Part shown: positions 1 to 11,900 of the stretch, one piece after another | Numbering within the stretch: the stretch's first letter is position 1 | How the letters are laid out: each line of letters opens with the position of its first letter | Assembly (NCBI GenBank): GCA_021234155.1 | Contig: JAJEKV010000092.1 | Coordinates: forward strand, 2,180,561 to 2,244,560 | Source: Isoetes taiwanensis | Taxonomy: Eukaryota; Streptophyta; Lycopodiopsida; Isoetales; Isoetaceae | Direction of reading: 5' to 3' | Length of the DNA: 64,000 bases | Notes under the pieces: generated by a model | The model's database searches: none | Told to the model about the DNA's origin: nothing | What the model saw: the letters and a program-made list of their open reading frames with translations, nothing else | Translations under genes and position numbers: made by a program

Positions 1-1014
1 CTCGGATCGATGGGATTCTAGAATGGGGCTCGCATGAAAACGACAAAAACCTCCCGAATAGAAGAGAACTTCCTTGTCGAAACGAGATCGAGGGCAAAAG
101 TCAAAGGATTATGGCCAAAGAAGAGGCAAGGCCGAGAAAGGACATACCACATCATGAAAGAAATGCCAAATTGGTTAATCCAGACAGGGAGAAGCCCCTC
201 CCCTACATGGTTTCAAAGAATAGAGAATAAGATACTGATGAGAGAGAAGAGGAAGCGCCGATGAGATGTTGAAGAAGAACCTCGCCTGATATAGAGATCT
301 CTCAACCAGAGAAAGCATGCAATGCATGCGTGCGAGGCATGCTCGCCCCCTCTAAAATCTCGATCCGAGGGCTCAGATCGATGGGATTTGTAGCCATGTA
401 AGCATTATAATGGCAATGCATGTTATATGGCAATATGCCCAGTGAGATTGCTTGTATGGAAAATTTAGTCGCTTGTTAATTAAGCAATGGGACCTTAGGT
501 TATGAGGTGCCAAGTGGTAGGGGGCACTGGTACCATCAAGGCTACAGTGGTAGCCCCCTAGGATACAAGGGTTCCCATTGAAGGTCATGAAAAACCTTGA
601 AGAATAAACATTGTTTTTTTTACTTAAACTTGATCAAATCTGTTAAAAATAGTCTTAAATCTAACAAGAAGTTGAAAAGTTATGAATATAGTTTTCAAAT
701 TGTTTCAGCATAGTTAAAAATGTATATGAAAATTGAAATGTTCATAAAATTGCAATATTTGGAAAAGACTGAAACTTAGAACAAGTTTTGCATTGTTGTC
801 TCAATGTATCCATCTGCACACAATCACTTAAGGTTGACATCTCTTGCTCTTTAACAACAGAAATATCCTCATCCTCACCTCATATGCAGCTACATTGAAT
901 AATTTTGAATGACGACTCACCTCATAATGCAGCTTATGCATTATGCAGGTAACACCTCACTCATCTCATCCTCACTTCATAATGCAGCTTATGCATTAGG
1001 CAGATAACACTTCA
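1..1014. other. No gene recognised; short direct repeats
   Basis: I see no gene here. The motif CTCGGATCGATGGGATT at the very start recurs as CTCAGATCGATGGGATT near 371, so the first 370 bases may be a small duplicated or inserted unit. At about 906-1010 a unit of roughly 53 bp carrying AATGCAGCTTATGCATTA occurs twice in tandem with a few changes. The short open frame at 34-264 has no recognisable domain. Confidence 0.4.
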
Positions 1015-1275
1015 GCAGGTCGGATCGCGTTCCTCTGCAGCCACCTCCAGTAGAAATTGATGATCATGCGGAGTGCGAAGTTCGAGAGATTTTGGACTTC
1101 AAATTTCTGTGTTGGCGATTGTATTACTTTATCAATTGTGAAGGTTACTCATCACATGGGAGCCTGCCAAAAATCTGGCTAATGCACCTGATAAAATTGC
1201 AAAATTTCATTGACATTACCCCGATAAGCCAAATTCGAGTACCCCGACTCCAGCTCTGAGGACTCATCACTAGCA
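1015..1275 (+). pseudogene. Ty3/gypsy pol C-terminus with chromodomain (degenerate)
   Basis: Reading the plus strand with frame corrections gives PPPVEIDDHAE, then VREILD, LYYFI and EGYSSH. This is the usual order of a chromovirus chromodomain, which follows the integrase and is thought to steer integration to chromatin. The copy is frameshifted and has lost its upstream pol. A purine-rich tract and a TGTGACG start follow directly, as expected at the 3' end of such an element. Confidence 0.6.
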
Positions 1276-1289
1276 AAGGAGGGGGATGG
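1275..1289 (+). other. Polypurine tract of gypsy remnant
   Basis: The run AAAGGAGGGGGATGG lies immediately before TGTGACGACC. A polypurine tract next to a TG start marks the 3' LTR boundary of LTR retrotransposons. A second gypsy copy at 52425 has the same arrangement and also starts TGTGACG. Confidence 0.5.
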
Positions 1290-1830
1290 TGTGACGACCA
1301 TATGGGTAATCGTACCATATGAGTATTTTACCCAGGGGATTCACTTATAACAAAGGGGATATCCCATCTGCTTTCAAGGGATGGCCAAAAACACCCTTGG
1401 TATACTAATTTATGAAAGTTAATTTAACCCCTAAAATATATAGTTTATTTCAAATAGTGGTCAAAAACCTCCTAATAGTAAGTATGCCTACCTAAAATGG
1501 TCGAGAAAACCCTTATATAGTTGAACTCACATGTTCTATACGCCCAACAAACGTGAATCCGCCGGGGATTTTACCCATATGTACAAAAGATGGTCGTTAT
1601 ACAGATGCAAAAAAGGCAGTTGACAATGCAAGATTTGAACACGCAACCTTCTAGCTGTGAGTTATGTCCCTTTGCCAAGTGCACTACAAATACTCGTTGA
1701 AGACATTCTCTCACATCTTCTTCATATCTAGAACTGCTTCTAGAAGATCTAGAATATTCTAGGACCTACATGCATGCACGACACTTGGCACGACCTAGTC
1801 CATTGGAGTGGCGCGATCCTGACCGTTGGC
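1290..1830 (+). repeat. Probable gypsy 3' LTR, end not determined
   Basis: The stretch begins TGTGACGACC right after the polypurine tract of the chromodomain remnant. I cannot find its CA end or a second copy in the window, so the right boundary is only a guess. It holds no coding sequence that I recognise. Confidence 0.35.
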
Positions 1831-1939
1831 CTATATTCTTGTTTTTTCATCATATATTAATTTCCTTGTCGATCTTGACGAATTTCTTTCCTATTTCTTG
1901 CATATTCTCGATGTATTTTCCTTGTTTTTGCGTAGGTTC

Positions 1940-2200
1940 ATGAAGATTTGGAGAAACACTTATTTTGGTGGTCTACTGCAAAATTGTCTTTTGCTAGTCG
2001 CATCACAGCAGCCAAGTCAGTCGTCAATAGTACCTATGTTTATATTGCTTCCTTATTGCTAGCCCCACAGGTCAAGGTACACGAATTCATTGCAATAGTC
2101 TGGAACTTTATATGGGTTGGCACTAAGGAGAGGGTTATAGTTAAGATGGCTTGGTCCAAATGTGGTGGTCTCGGCATGATGGACTTCTCACATGACGTCA
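1940..2200 (+). pseudogene. LINE (L1-type) reverse transcriptase fragment
   Basis: The frame reads WWSTAKLSFASRITAAKSVV, then IVWNFIWVGTKERV and WSKCGGLGM. These match the thumb/connection region that follows the RT fingers in plant L1 elements. The same motifs appear intact in the LINE copies at 15705, 27060 and 56065 as LSLAGR, RKFIW and KKGGLGCKDL. Only this piece is left, and its flanks are unrelated. Confidence 0.6.
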
Positions 2201-2339
2201 GTCAGTTGCTGGAAGACGGTTTAGAAGAACAAGGTTCATCTCCATCGAACTTTTCTTGCATGTACATCTAATCGTTGTAGTCAAAGCGAAAAATAAATTG
2301 CAAATACATTATAGTCCCACTGGGCTGTAACTTAGATAT

Positions 2340-2610
2340 CCTTGCTACTGTAGAGATTGTTTCCCCTAGTTGACCTTATCACTCTTCATGGTGTCTCTAT
2401 GGATCTCGAAAAGGTCAGCACTGTTTTGGAGTGGCAAACACCTTCTTCCTCTGAGATGTTCAGTGTTGGATTTAGCAAATTTTATCGGCGTTTTATTCAG
2501 GATTATTCAGAGTGCCGTTCACTTTGTTCGAGAGACCTCATGATACAATCTTGTTGGACTCTGTTCGGGCATCTCTGCCCTCCGAGAATAATATTGACGT
2601 TATGAGTCCA
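2340..2610 (+). pseudogene. Ty3/gypsy RT/RNase H junction fragment
   Basis: The frame reads HGVSMDLEKVSTVLEW and, further on, FSKFYRRFIQDYS. This corresponds to the gypsy signature G(I/V)(S/K)xDPEKVxxVxxW followed by LGFxxYYRRFIxxFS. It is a short, decayed fragment with no neighbouring domains in the same orientation. Confidence 0.6.
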
Positions 2611-2730
2611 TTAGCAGAGCCAAATCATGGTTTCGAAGAGGAAAGATAGCCCGTCCATCGCCAGGACCTTTGGAAGAGGACTTTTAAGGCAAGCTGCTTC
2701 CGAGAGGGTTTAAAGGTCAGTCTTCTGGTG

Positions 2731-3125
2731 TCAACACCCTTCCTCTACGTCATGATATGATGCAAGGTCCTCGTCAAATCTGACTAGGTCTGGGGTTGGA
2801 GCAAGAACTGAAGCTGGAACATCATCTAGAACATGGTCAGAATTTGGAGCATGAACTGGAGCAGAGACAAGACCTGGATTAGGGCATGGAGCAGAAATAA
2901 GAACTGGAATATCAGCAAGAATGAAATCAGGAGAACACAATACTGCATGGACTGAAGTAGACGTTGGTGCAGAGGCCTGAATTGCAGATGAACTGGAACT
3001 AGGACTAGAACCAGCAAATAAAAAAGATCTAGTATGCCAATCAATCTATGGGTTATGTAGCTCGAGCCAGGGCAGACCCAAGACTACTGGCGCATGTGGG
3101 CTAGCAATAAGATTGGAGGAAATGT
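2731..3125 (-). pseudogene. Ty3/gypsy protease-to-RT fragment
   Basis: On the minus strand the frame begins VVLGLPWLELHNP, with IDW after an in-frame stop. That is the hallmark after the gypsy aspartic protease. A proline- and alanine-rich linker follows, and then DEDLASYHDVEEGC, resembling the EYxDVF segment before the RT. The orientation is opposite to the RT piece at 2340, so they are separate remnants. Confidence 0.55.
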
Positions 3126-3445
3126 CAGAAAAGGGAATCCGAAATTAGCTCATCTCAGCCTTTAAATACAACCGATCTTCCTTATTTTGAGTCAGAATCC
3201 GACTGAGTTTCGGAGCAGAAGAATCGACCTGCTGTAGCCATTGTCGAATTAGATAGTCTTCAGTGTTTGATTACCTTTGATCTAGCCTCTTTGTTTGTGG
3301 TTGTGGAGTAAGACAACGATTTCTTGCTCAAGAGATTGAGCCCGGTTGGGTGGATCACATCTCTCCTAAAGATTGGAGTGTTGATATATTATTTTGTGTT
3401 GTTTGGAGTTGTTTTTAGTTTAGCTTGTTGTATCAAATTTGGTAA
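3126..3445. repeat. Direct repeat, copy 1
   Basis: This stretch starts CAGAAAAGGGAATCC and ends CAAATTTGGTAA. It recurs almost unchanged at 3927-4226. The copy here carries about 18 extra bases after CGACTGAG. The ends are not TG...CA and I see no primer-binding site, so an LTR identity is not supported. Confidence 0.7.
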
Positions 3446-3926
3446 TTGAAATGAGAAATCCGTAACTTCTAAAGGAACTGAAGTTATCAAATTAAATATC
3501 CTTAGACGAATAAGGGTAGACAATTTTCCCTCGAGGTTAACGCGGACGTTTAACCTCGGGAAGGGAAGGATTGTTACGGCTTAAAGCCGGCTCAGGGGAG
3601 TGGCTCATGCACAACCAACGGGAGTTAATATTCCTAAGGGCAATAATTAATGGTTAAGGGTCACACTTTATAATATTGCATTTGAGTGAAGATAGATACA
3701 TTAGTATTTCAAAGTTAAAAACCAATAGTCCATTTTAAATTAATAAAGGGGCGTGGCTGATAATGGCCCGCGACCCCTTCAGCGGAAATAATCTGAGATT
3801 GTAACAGAACCTCCAGAGCTTAAGGAAAAGGCATCGATTTGGTCCTGTCGTTGAATGATCACCAGTTAATAATAGTCGAAATCCAATCATTCAAGATCTT
3901 TAGCCTTTTTGTAAGATTTTTAGGCT
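3446..3926. other. Spacer between direct repeats, with dyad
   Basis: This 481-bp spacer separates the two direct repeats. At about 3526-3570 it has an imperfect dyad, TTCCCTCGAGGTTAA facing TTAACCTCGGGAAGGGA. I recognise no coding sequence. Confidence 0.4.
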
Positions 3927-4226
3927 CAGAAAAGGGAATCCGAAATTAGCTCATCTCAGCCTTTAAATACAACCGATCTTCCTTATTTTGAGTCAGAATC
4001 CGACTGAGTGACCTGCTGTAGCCATTGCCGAATTAGATAGTCTTCAGTGTTTAATTACCTTTGATTTAGCCTCTTTGTTTGTGGTTGTGGAGTAAGACAA
4101 TGTCTTGCTCAAGAGATTGAGCCCGGTTGGGTGGATCACATCTCTCCTAAAGATTGGAGTGTTGATATATTATTTTGTGTTGTTTGGAGTTGTTTTTAGT
4201 TTAGCTTGTTGTATCAAATTTGGTAA
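3927..4226. repeat. Direct repeat, copy 2
   Basis: This is the second copy of the 3126-3445 repeat, same strand, about 300 bp, with a small deletion after CGACTGAG. Together with the spacer it could be a small terminal-repeat element or a local duplication. Confidence 0.7.
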
Positions 4227-7200
4227 ACCTGAAGAGGTGCAGTATATTCTACGACTGTGTCTGAGGAGATCTCACATCCATTAATCACATCGACAGAACT
4301 GGAATGCTCAACCTTGCTCCTATGGATGGCGTGCAAAGTAGCGAATGTAATCCACGATATGTTAGTGGATTTGTCAAGAAAAATGTAGTCTCTTGAAATT
4401 AAATTATATTTAGTTTAGAGTACATATTTCGCTATAACTAAACACATCTTATTACTCGAAGTTAATATATAGAACTAGAACAACAAGATTTCTATCTTAT
4501 TACTCGAAGTTAATATATAGAACTAGAACAACAAGATTTCTAATATATATGTCATATATCAAAAAGTAAAGCTCAGAGCAAGTAATCTACAATTTATGAT
4601 AAAAAAAACTAGACTATACCATATGATCAGAGAGAATATTCGACACTAGACACCATAAGGGATCCAGATCACCAAGACCACTATATTTCTACAGATGCAA
4701 ACTCTAGACCATCATATTTAACAGAGAACAACACAATAACAAGTTTAGATACTAAAATGAAGCAGATATGTTTTAAAGGCACCAACATATCTTTATATTT
4801 GAAAAACATACATAGACTTATACTAAAATGGCGAGAATGATGATCCTAGACTAATAATTTAAACTACATCTATATGTTTAGCAACTAGGAAAATGAAACC
4901 GAAAATAAAGGACTTACATAAAAACAATTATATCAGAAAACAAAACCTGGTTTAGCCGAATGTCAACATCCTCTAAAATTTCTTACTCCTCTAATTTTGA
5001 TCATACTGAGATGCAAAGGACATGGTCTGATCATACTCGGATGCTGCCAGTTGCAAAATTCATAATCAAAATACCATTCTATTTGCAGACAAGAAACACA
5101 TGAATACAAGCACTTTTTAAAGTCTTACCGATTTGAGTTTAGGGCTGAGAAGACTATATGAGCCGAGCTTTGGCGAAGATTGCCAGAGCCGAGCTTTCGC
5201 TTCCCAGCCTTCAAACTTGGCTATGAAATTTTTTTGTGGACTATTCCACATCCGCCAAAAAACAATTCCATGTCTGCAAAAATACCTTTACACGTCAGCA
5301 AAAGGCATTTTCCAAGTTGCCACTAGCTCCTGCGCAGGCAATGACGACCCTCCCCTAGCATCGAAGATATGGTGCTCGGGTTCAAGGGGAAACAAGCATT
5401 GGTTGCTAAGGTAATAAAGCTTGAAGTCCGGAATTTCAAGAGCTCACATTAGTTTGAGAATTGATTAAAAACCATAGCTAAACGAGTTATTGTCAACAAT
5501 GGGTATTGAAATGGAAAAGAGGACTTCTGAGGTGTTATAAAGTCATGAGCAGCGTATGGATGCTTCTATGATGTGGCTATGGCAAGGAGTCTTGCTTTTG
5601 CAATAACAAAACTTGTTGATATAGCTATTGAGTTATGCTGAAATGAGTTTATTACATTCCTTGGGGGAATGGATAACATGAGATGCTTTTTATTTCCTAT
5701 GGGGGATGGTTTTATGTCAAACCACATCGAAATGCTAGTTTCTATGGACAACCTCGGCAAGGGCAAGACCTAGGCACATGTAATAAATATGTATGAATAT
5801 CACATGTTATGATCTTTGCATTGCACCACTGTTATCTTGGCATTTTGATATCGTTTGGATCCTCGGGGGTTGGGTTTCCAGGTTCAGTGGCCTAGGTTGC
5901 TGCAATGTTACGCATATGTATCTGTGTTTCTATGATATGTTATTGTGCTCTGTGACGCCGGACGTGGCATTCGAGGAAAGGATGATGCACATCAACTCCT
6001 TGACTCTATGGTAAGAGGTCCTCCAGTGCCAGACGTGTCTCACCCCACCACTCTTGCTACAAGGCTTGGAATGTAAGCTGGCTGGGCATTTTTTTGCTAA
6101 CAGGGCATGTATGTAGGCTGGCTGAGCTTTCCATTGTCCAAGAGCTATGTATCATGATGGTTTGGTATTTTGGCTATGTTCTTTACTTCTATTTCATTTT
6201 ATTACATTGTCATTGTCTAGCACTTTACTCACATAGAATCTTCTGTCTTTGCTTGTGCTTATGTTCTTGTTATCCAGGACTTCCAAGATATTCCATGCAT
6301 GTGGAGACAACTAGGGATCCCCACTTAGTCACGAGGACTAATCCCATTGAGGGCATGTGCAGTGAATGAGCAAGGCAGTGGTCAGGCAGATGGTGGCGCT
6401 ACAGTTATGGATTGTGGTAGATTTCAAATCTTCTGAGTTGAATTATCTACAATTAGATGTTGTGAATGTATGTACTAATGATAGTGTTTCCTCTAGATAT
6501 TGTACATCTGATAATAAATGTATTATGGTTGATCTTTGGTTATTATGAGTAAGAAGATTCAATTCTTCACCATATTGCATATATTAACCTAGCAAGAGTC
6601 TTATAACAAGTTTAGACAAGACCCTGAGTTGCCAGGGGGGTCAACTCGGTGGGCTCATTACAAGAAGTGGCCAAGTTCTGGAGAGAGGAAGTGGTCAGAA
6701 GCTCTAGAGGAATAGTAGAGAGAGAAGGGTGCAAGAAGCTAGAGTGTGACAAAATTATAGAGAGAGATTATGGCAAGGCGCTAGAGAGAGACTGTAGTAA
6801 TTGAATTCAAGAAATTCATGCTTTTACATCTACTAAGCATCTTTTCTCTCATGAAACGACAAGTTGTAAGGATCAAAACACAAAAGCCAAGAGGAAAAGC
6901 ACACTTAAGTAATTGCAAGTGGTATTATATTAATTTCCTACAAATGGATAAGGGCATACTAGGGTATCTTGCATGATATGAACTCTGCAAGGTACAACTT
7001 CGACCCGATGACACCATGGCAGTCTAAGTGCCTTGGACCACATATTCATACAATTCTTCTTTTTCTTCTCGGCATGGGCAGTTCTTATTATAATGCCCAT
7101 CCACGGTTTTCATTTTAAAGGCATTCAATAAAACGTACTTCGTTTTATGGGTTTGTACATTTCATAGGAAAATATTGCTTTTGAGATACTTTCCACTCCA

Positions 7201-8520
7201 ATCCAATTGTGATAAGTTCAACATGTGACAGATGTGTTGACAGATGACGTGACACGAAACCCTCCTTAAGACATTGCTCAACAATTATTTTGCCTTCTTC
7301 ATATTCAACATATAACATTCAATGAGAATATAAAAGAACATCTAGGTACTTTGCTTTCATTCATGAAATATCAACACTTGACATTGATGATTATTGGGCT
7401 GATAAAATGTCATTTTTTTTTATTGCATATGTTAGCACGTTTACTAACTTGTCCGGAGGGATTCCATAATTCCTTCTTGTGCATGTGGAAGAATATTCTA
7501 CTAACAAAACAATAGAAAAAAGCTCTTCAAGGACGTCAACCTTTACCTACTACTCGATTGGTATTATGTTGTTGGAATTCAAGGTGGCCATATACATGGT
7601 TGACAAATAGAAAGACATTTTATAGAGCACAATGAAGCAAGATTTTAGAACAGTGTGATATTTATATGATATGATACCAAACCTTAAAATTATCTTCAAG
7701 ATCATGACTCCTAAACTGAGTTTTACACGCCAAAACATTACCCCTTTGAGAAACATTATTTGGATAAACCCTTTAGATGACCATTTCAATAAAATGGATT
7801 GCATATATCATTTATTCGAACGTGGGATGAAGAAACAGACAGACGTGTAAGGCAAGATACCATTTGAAGGATGTGAATCCTCCATTACAAGGACAAACTA
7901 TTTAAATAAACATATAATATCTGGGAATAAAGAACCAACAAACAATAGACATCTTTGATAGGCATGAGAGGAATAAAGAAGAATAAACTACCAACCAACC
8001 AACAAAGGATAAACACTAGAAATTTTCTCTTTATGAAAGAGCTACTATATTTAGGCAGAGAGGGTGAACAACCACATGTTAGGAAAAAAAGAGCAAGTAG
8101 ACAACAGTATCGTATCTGATCCTAATCAAGGAATACTGAATGGATTGGATTGAATTGAATTGAATGGATTTTTATCATTTGTAGTAGTGTAGAGGTCAGC
8201 AGAACGGGAAAAATATGATGGCCGGTAAGTTTTGGACACAATGATGATGGAAAAGTGGGCCAGCAAGGAAAATGTAAGGCAAAAACAATTGACCATTGGC
8301 GCCCTTAAATCGAAGCGAGAAGGAAAGAAAATGACACCATAGCCAGGAATCTGCCCCACCTGCCTTTTCCACACACACACCAACAAAAAAGACGACCATT
8401 TTGCTGCCTCTTCATCCTTCTTTGCGTCCAATGCGCCGACCTGGCCGCCCACTACAGTTTTCTTCTGAGTTTTTGCCGGATGCTATGCTTTCTCAGCTCT
8501 AAACCCATGTCCCTTTTTTG
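4227..8520. other. No gene recognised
   Basis: This AT-rich stretch contains only short open frames, none with a domain I know. A perfect or near-perfect 48-bp tandem duplication lies at 4447-4542, with unit start TCTTATTACTCGAAG. A purine-rich AGAGAG-dotted patch lies at about 6660-6800. The last few hundred bases may belong to the promoter of the GATA gene. Confidence 0.4.
4447..4542. repeat. 48-bp tandem duplication
   Basis: The unit beginning TCTTATTACTCGAAG at 4447 is repeated at 4495 with no visible change, giving two head-to-tail copies. Confidence 0.9.
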
Positions 8521-8975
8521 AATTTTGATTCAGCATACAGTTTTGCACGATTTTTTGCAACCACAGTGGGGTCTACACTGTCATTCTGTGGTCACAGTAC
8601 ATACAAGCACCAATATACACCATAAACCTCTTTCCCTTGCCTGTTTTTCACCCTGCTCATTGGGCGTCTCTAGAGTAAGAAATGCAACCCTTCCTCAACG
8701 TCTGTCGGCTTGTGAGCCTTCAATTCTCTGTCTCTTGCAACTTATATGCGTGGGCAGTCTCTGTCTAGCGCTTTTCAGCTTGTCTCAAGTTTTTCCCAGA
8801 CTCAAATTCATCTTCTAAATCATGGGGTGCATAATTTTGCTTAAGTAGCTGCCTTAGAGGTTTTTGTAGTTTTGACTCAGTGCCTTGAGCCAAGAGATTT
8901 TATGGTGGATGAGAGCTCGTGTCCTCAGAGGGCACTGGAACAAGTGCCGGAAAGAAAACCCTTTGTTTGGAAATA
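8521..8975 (+). other. Presumed promoter and 5' leader of the GATA gene
   Basis: This stretch precedes the GATA start codon. It includes small open frames but no conserved protein. I cannot place the transcription start. The start ATG at 8976 has a purine at -3 (AATAATGG). Confidence 0.35.
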
Positions 8976-11900
8976 ATGGTAAAGCAAGGACCTTGTTCCC
9001 ATTGTGGAGTGACTAGTAAGTTGCTTACCCTCTCTGAATTTCTTCCACAGTTGTGCACTTAGACTGTCGGACAAAGTCAAAATTCAGCCATTACACAGTA
9101 AATTGTAGTCATCACATCTAGAGAGAGGTGGTCATTAAGCCCTAGGTTACTTCCGGTGTATAGGGTGAGGGTTTAAGGCATGGAGCAGACATTGCATGCA
9201 TATGTCTTTCCTATAGTTTGAGGATCACTTTTGAATGTGGAATTGCCACAGTGCCAAAGTCTTAATTAATGTAACATTTGTTCTTAAGCATTTTGCATGT
9301 AACTGTGCATTGATATTCTAATATTTGAAGAAACGGGTAATACTTCTAGGCTTCCACTAGTACTTGTCATGCACTTTGGCTTGAATTGAGGGTATTGTGG
9401 GATCCACTAGACTTTTTAGGAAGAACAGTTGGGACAAAACATTGCTCTGATTTCATCACTGATTGTTCTCTTTTCTGATAACAACAAACTGAAATTTGCA
9501 CCATCTGGAGCTAGTAGCACTTGTTCACACTTATATGGAAGAGGATAGGCAAATCAACATCCTTCTCTACTGTTTTTCATAATAAAATATCAATCTCCTA
9601 TTAATGAGTATACATATCATGGAAATTGGTATGGTTTCGCAATGATGTCACATTGCTTTGAGAGCCAGCTTCTGATATATGAGCTGCCTCAATAGGATAA
9701 ATAAAGCCGCGTTATAAACACGAGTTACACCACCATGTGAATCTATCTATGCTTTCATTCACCAAACAGGGTAGTTCAATTTGTCTCATAATTTGATAAC
9801 TCTTCAAGCGTTCTATTACTCAATGCTGCATTATTATAATATCTTTGATCCATATAAGCTGAATTTTTTTCTGCATGACAGCAACACCATTGTGGCGGAA
9901 TGGGCCCCCTGATAAACCTGTCTTGTGCAATGCATGCGGATCGCGATGGAGAACAAAAGGAACACTTCATAATTATATGCCAATGCACTCTGGTGGTTTT
10001 GGTACTGGAATAGATGCATCTGGAAACTCAAAAACCCAAAGGTCAAAAAAATCTGCTATCAGAAGCGCTGAACAATTCCCATGCAAGAGGAAGGAACCTT
10101 CAAGAAGTCCCCATGGCTTTGAAAATGAGCCATTGCAGGCATTTCATATGGCAGCAAAGAGTCATGATGAAGAATTAAATCGGTCAGAAATTACAAGCTC
10201 TGAAGGCTCATTTGGCCACACTAGTTGCCTTGGAACCAATTTTCCAGGTCAGAATTCTCCTATGATGACAGTTGATTTTATGTTTATAATGGCTGTGTTA
10301 AGGATTATGAAGGACATTGAATCACAGTCATACATGCTTATAGAACACTCTGTTCGGTGCTATATATCACTGAGTCCATCTGCTATATTTGTTGTAACCA
10401 TAATTTTGTTCTTCTTGAAACATTACTTGTTGAAAAGGACACTATGGATCGATTTCACAATGCAATAAAGGGGGAAGTAATGTCCTATAAAGTTGCCTCA
10501 AATTACATAGATCTTAGAATGTGGAGGAAATTCAAAGGAAATTTTCCCAAGATACTTGTGTTACAAGTGATCTCTTATGAGAAGATTTAGAAGATCAAGA
10601 GTGCCATGCCCAGAATTGTTTATTTTAGGAAGATCAGCTGGACATCAGGCAGCATCTTTTCCTGGTTTTGGGTTTTGCATCCAATTAGTAAGACACTAAC
10701 TGGAATGGTTTACGTGGTTGGGTCATGGTTCAGAAGAACATTCCTGGTCTTGTGGTCTGGCAAATGGCATATGATGCATAAGATCTCTTAAGCGTTATTT
10801 GCTCTTCTAAATTATCAAGTTGTAACTAAAGATCCTCCATTTGTTTCAGCAAAACTTAGGTAGTGGCCATTGTCTCCTTGATATTGTGTATGACGTGTCT
10901 ACTGGTTCCACGAGTTATGTATTGTGTTGAAGGAGAACAAGGAGGATCATTGGCTGAAAGTGGTGGTTCTCTTAGAGGGTTTTGAACATTGCCATGTTTT
11001 GTTGTGGTTAGTATTGCATGTGATTTTGAGTACCTTCAATCAGATTAATGCTTATTTGTTATCCATAGGAATGGTGCTTCTGAGATGGTTGTTCCTCTCA
11101 TCATTTCAAAGCTGTGTCCTTTTCTCTGTGATTTCATTCCTCGTTGATGGCATAAATATGCTCATTAATATGTTCTCGATTGTTGAGGCCCTATCAATCA
11201 ATCAGTTGTTGTTCTTCAAGTACGTTAATGCAACTAATGTCAACATACATAGGAACCATAAGAGTTGGAATCTGAAAAAGCGGTGGGAGATAACTATCTC
11301 CATTTGTGAACACTAGCTATATCCTCAAGACACTTATGAAAGTCCTTTTATCTCTTGGATGTTTAGAGGGAGAACGCCAGTGCTACTTAATAGAATCCAA
11401 AGGCGTTGAGGCAACCTGTGCGAACCACTAAAGTCATGTCATGTAAGAAAGAACAATCAGAGTAAATTTCAGTGGTGCAATATAGCCATAGGAACACCAC
11501 TAAAGCTCTATTGGTAATGTCAACAGGGCATCTAGGCTGTTGGTTCACATCAGGTTTCCTAACAGACTGTTTCTTAAGACTTTTGGATATGTAATATGAT
11601 TAAAAGCTATGCAATTGCAATGTTGTAGAGCCAGGTGATAATAAAAGAGTATGGTGCTTCTTGTCTTTCTGTTGGTGAAGAAAGAACATCTTTATCTTGT
11701 TGGACTGTTGACATTGCATTGTTATGTTGCCTTCCAGCAGATTTTAAGCTTCTAGGTAGCTTGTATCAGCAACATATATCCCCGAACTTTCCATCCTATC
11801 CGTTTAACTGAAAGAAGATTGCATTGCTTACACATTTATCCACTATTTTTCATAACTATATTGTAGCCTGTGGACATTGTATATTTGAGTCTACTTTATA

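Noticed and set aside
34-264. 76-codon open frame at the window start
   Set aside because: Basic composition, no domain and no support from neighbours; may be a gag relic but nothing shows it.
1621-1690. tRNA-like stretch ATTTGAACACGCAACCTT
   Set aside because: No matching acceptor or anticodon arms; it lies within LTR-like sequence.
3126-4226. LTR pair of a small retroelement
   Set aside because: No TG...CA ends, no primer-binding site, no polypurine tract; kept only as direct repeats.
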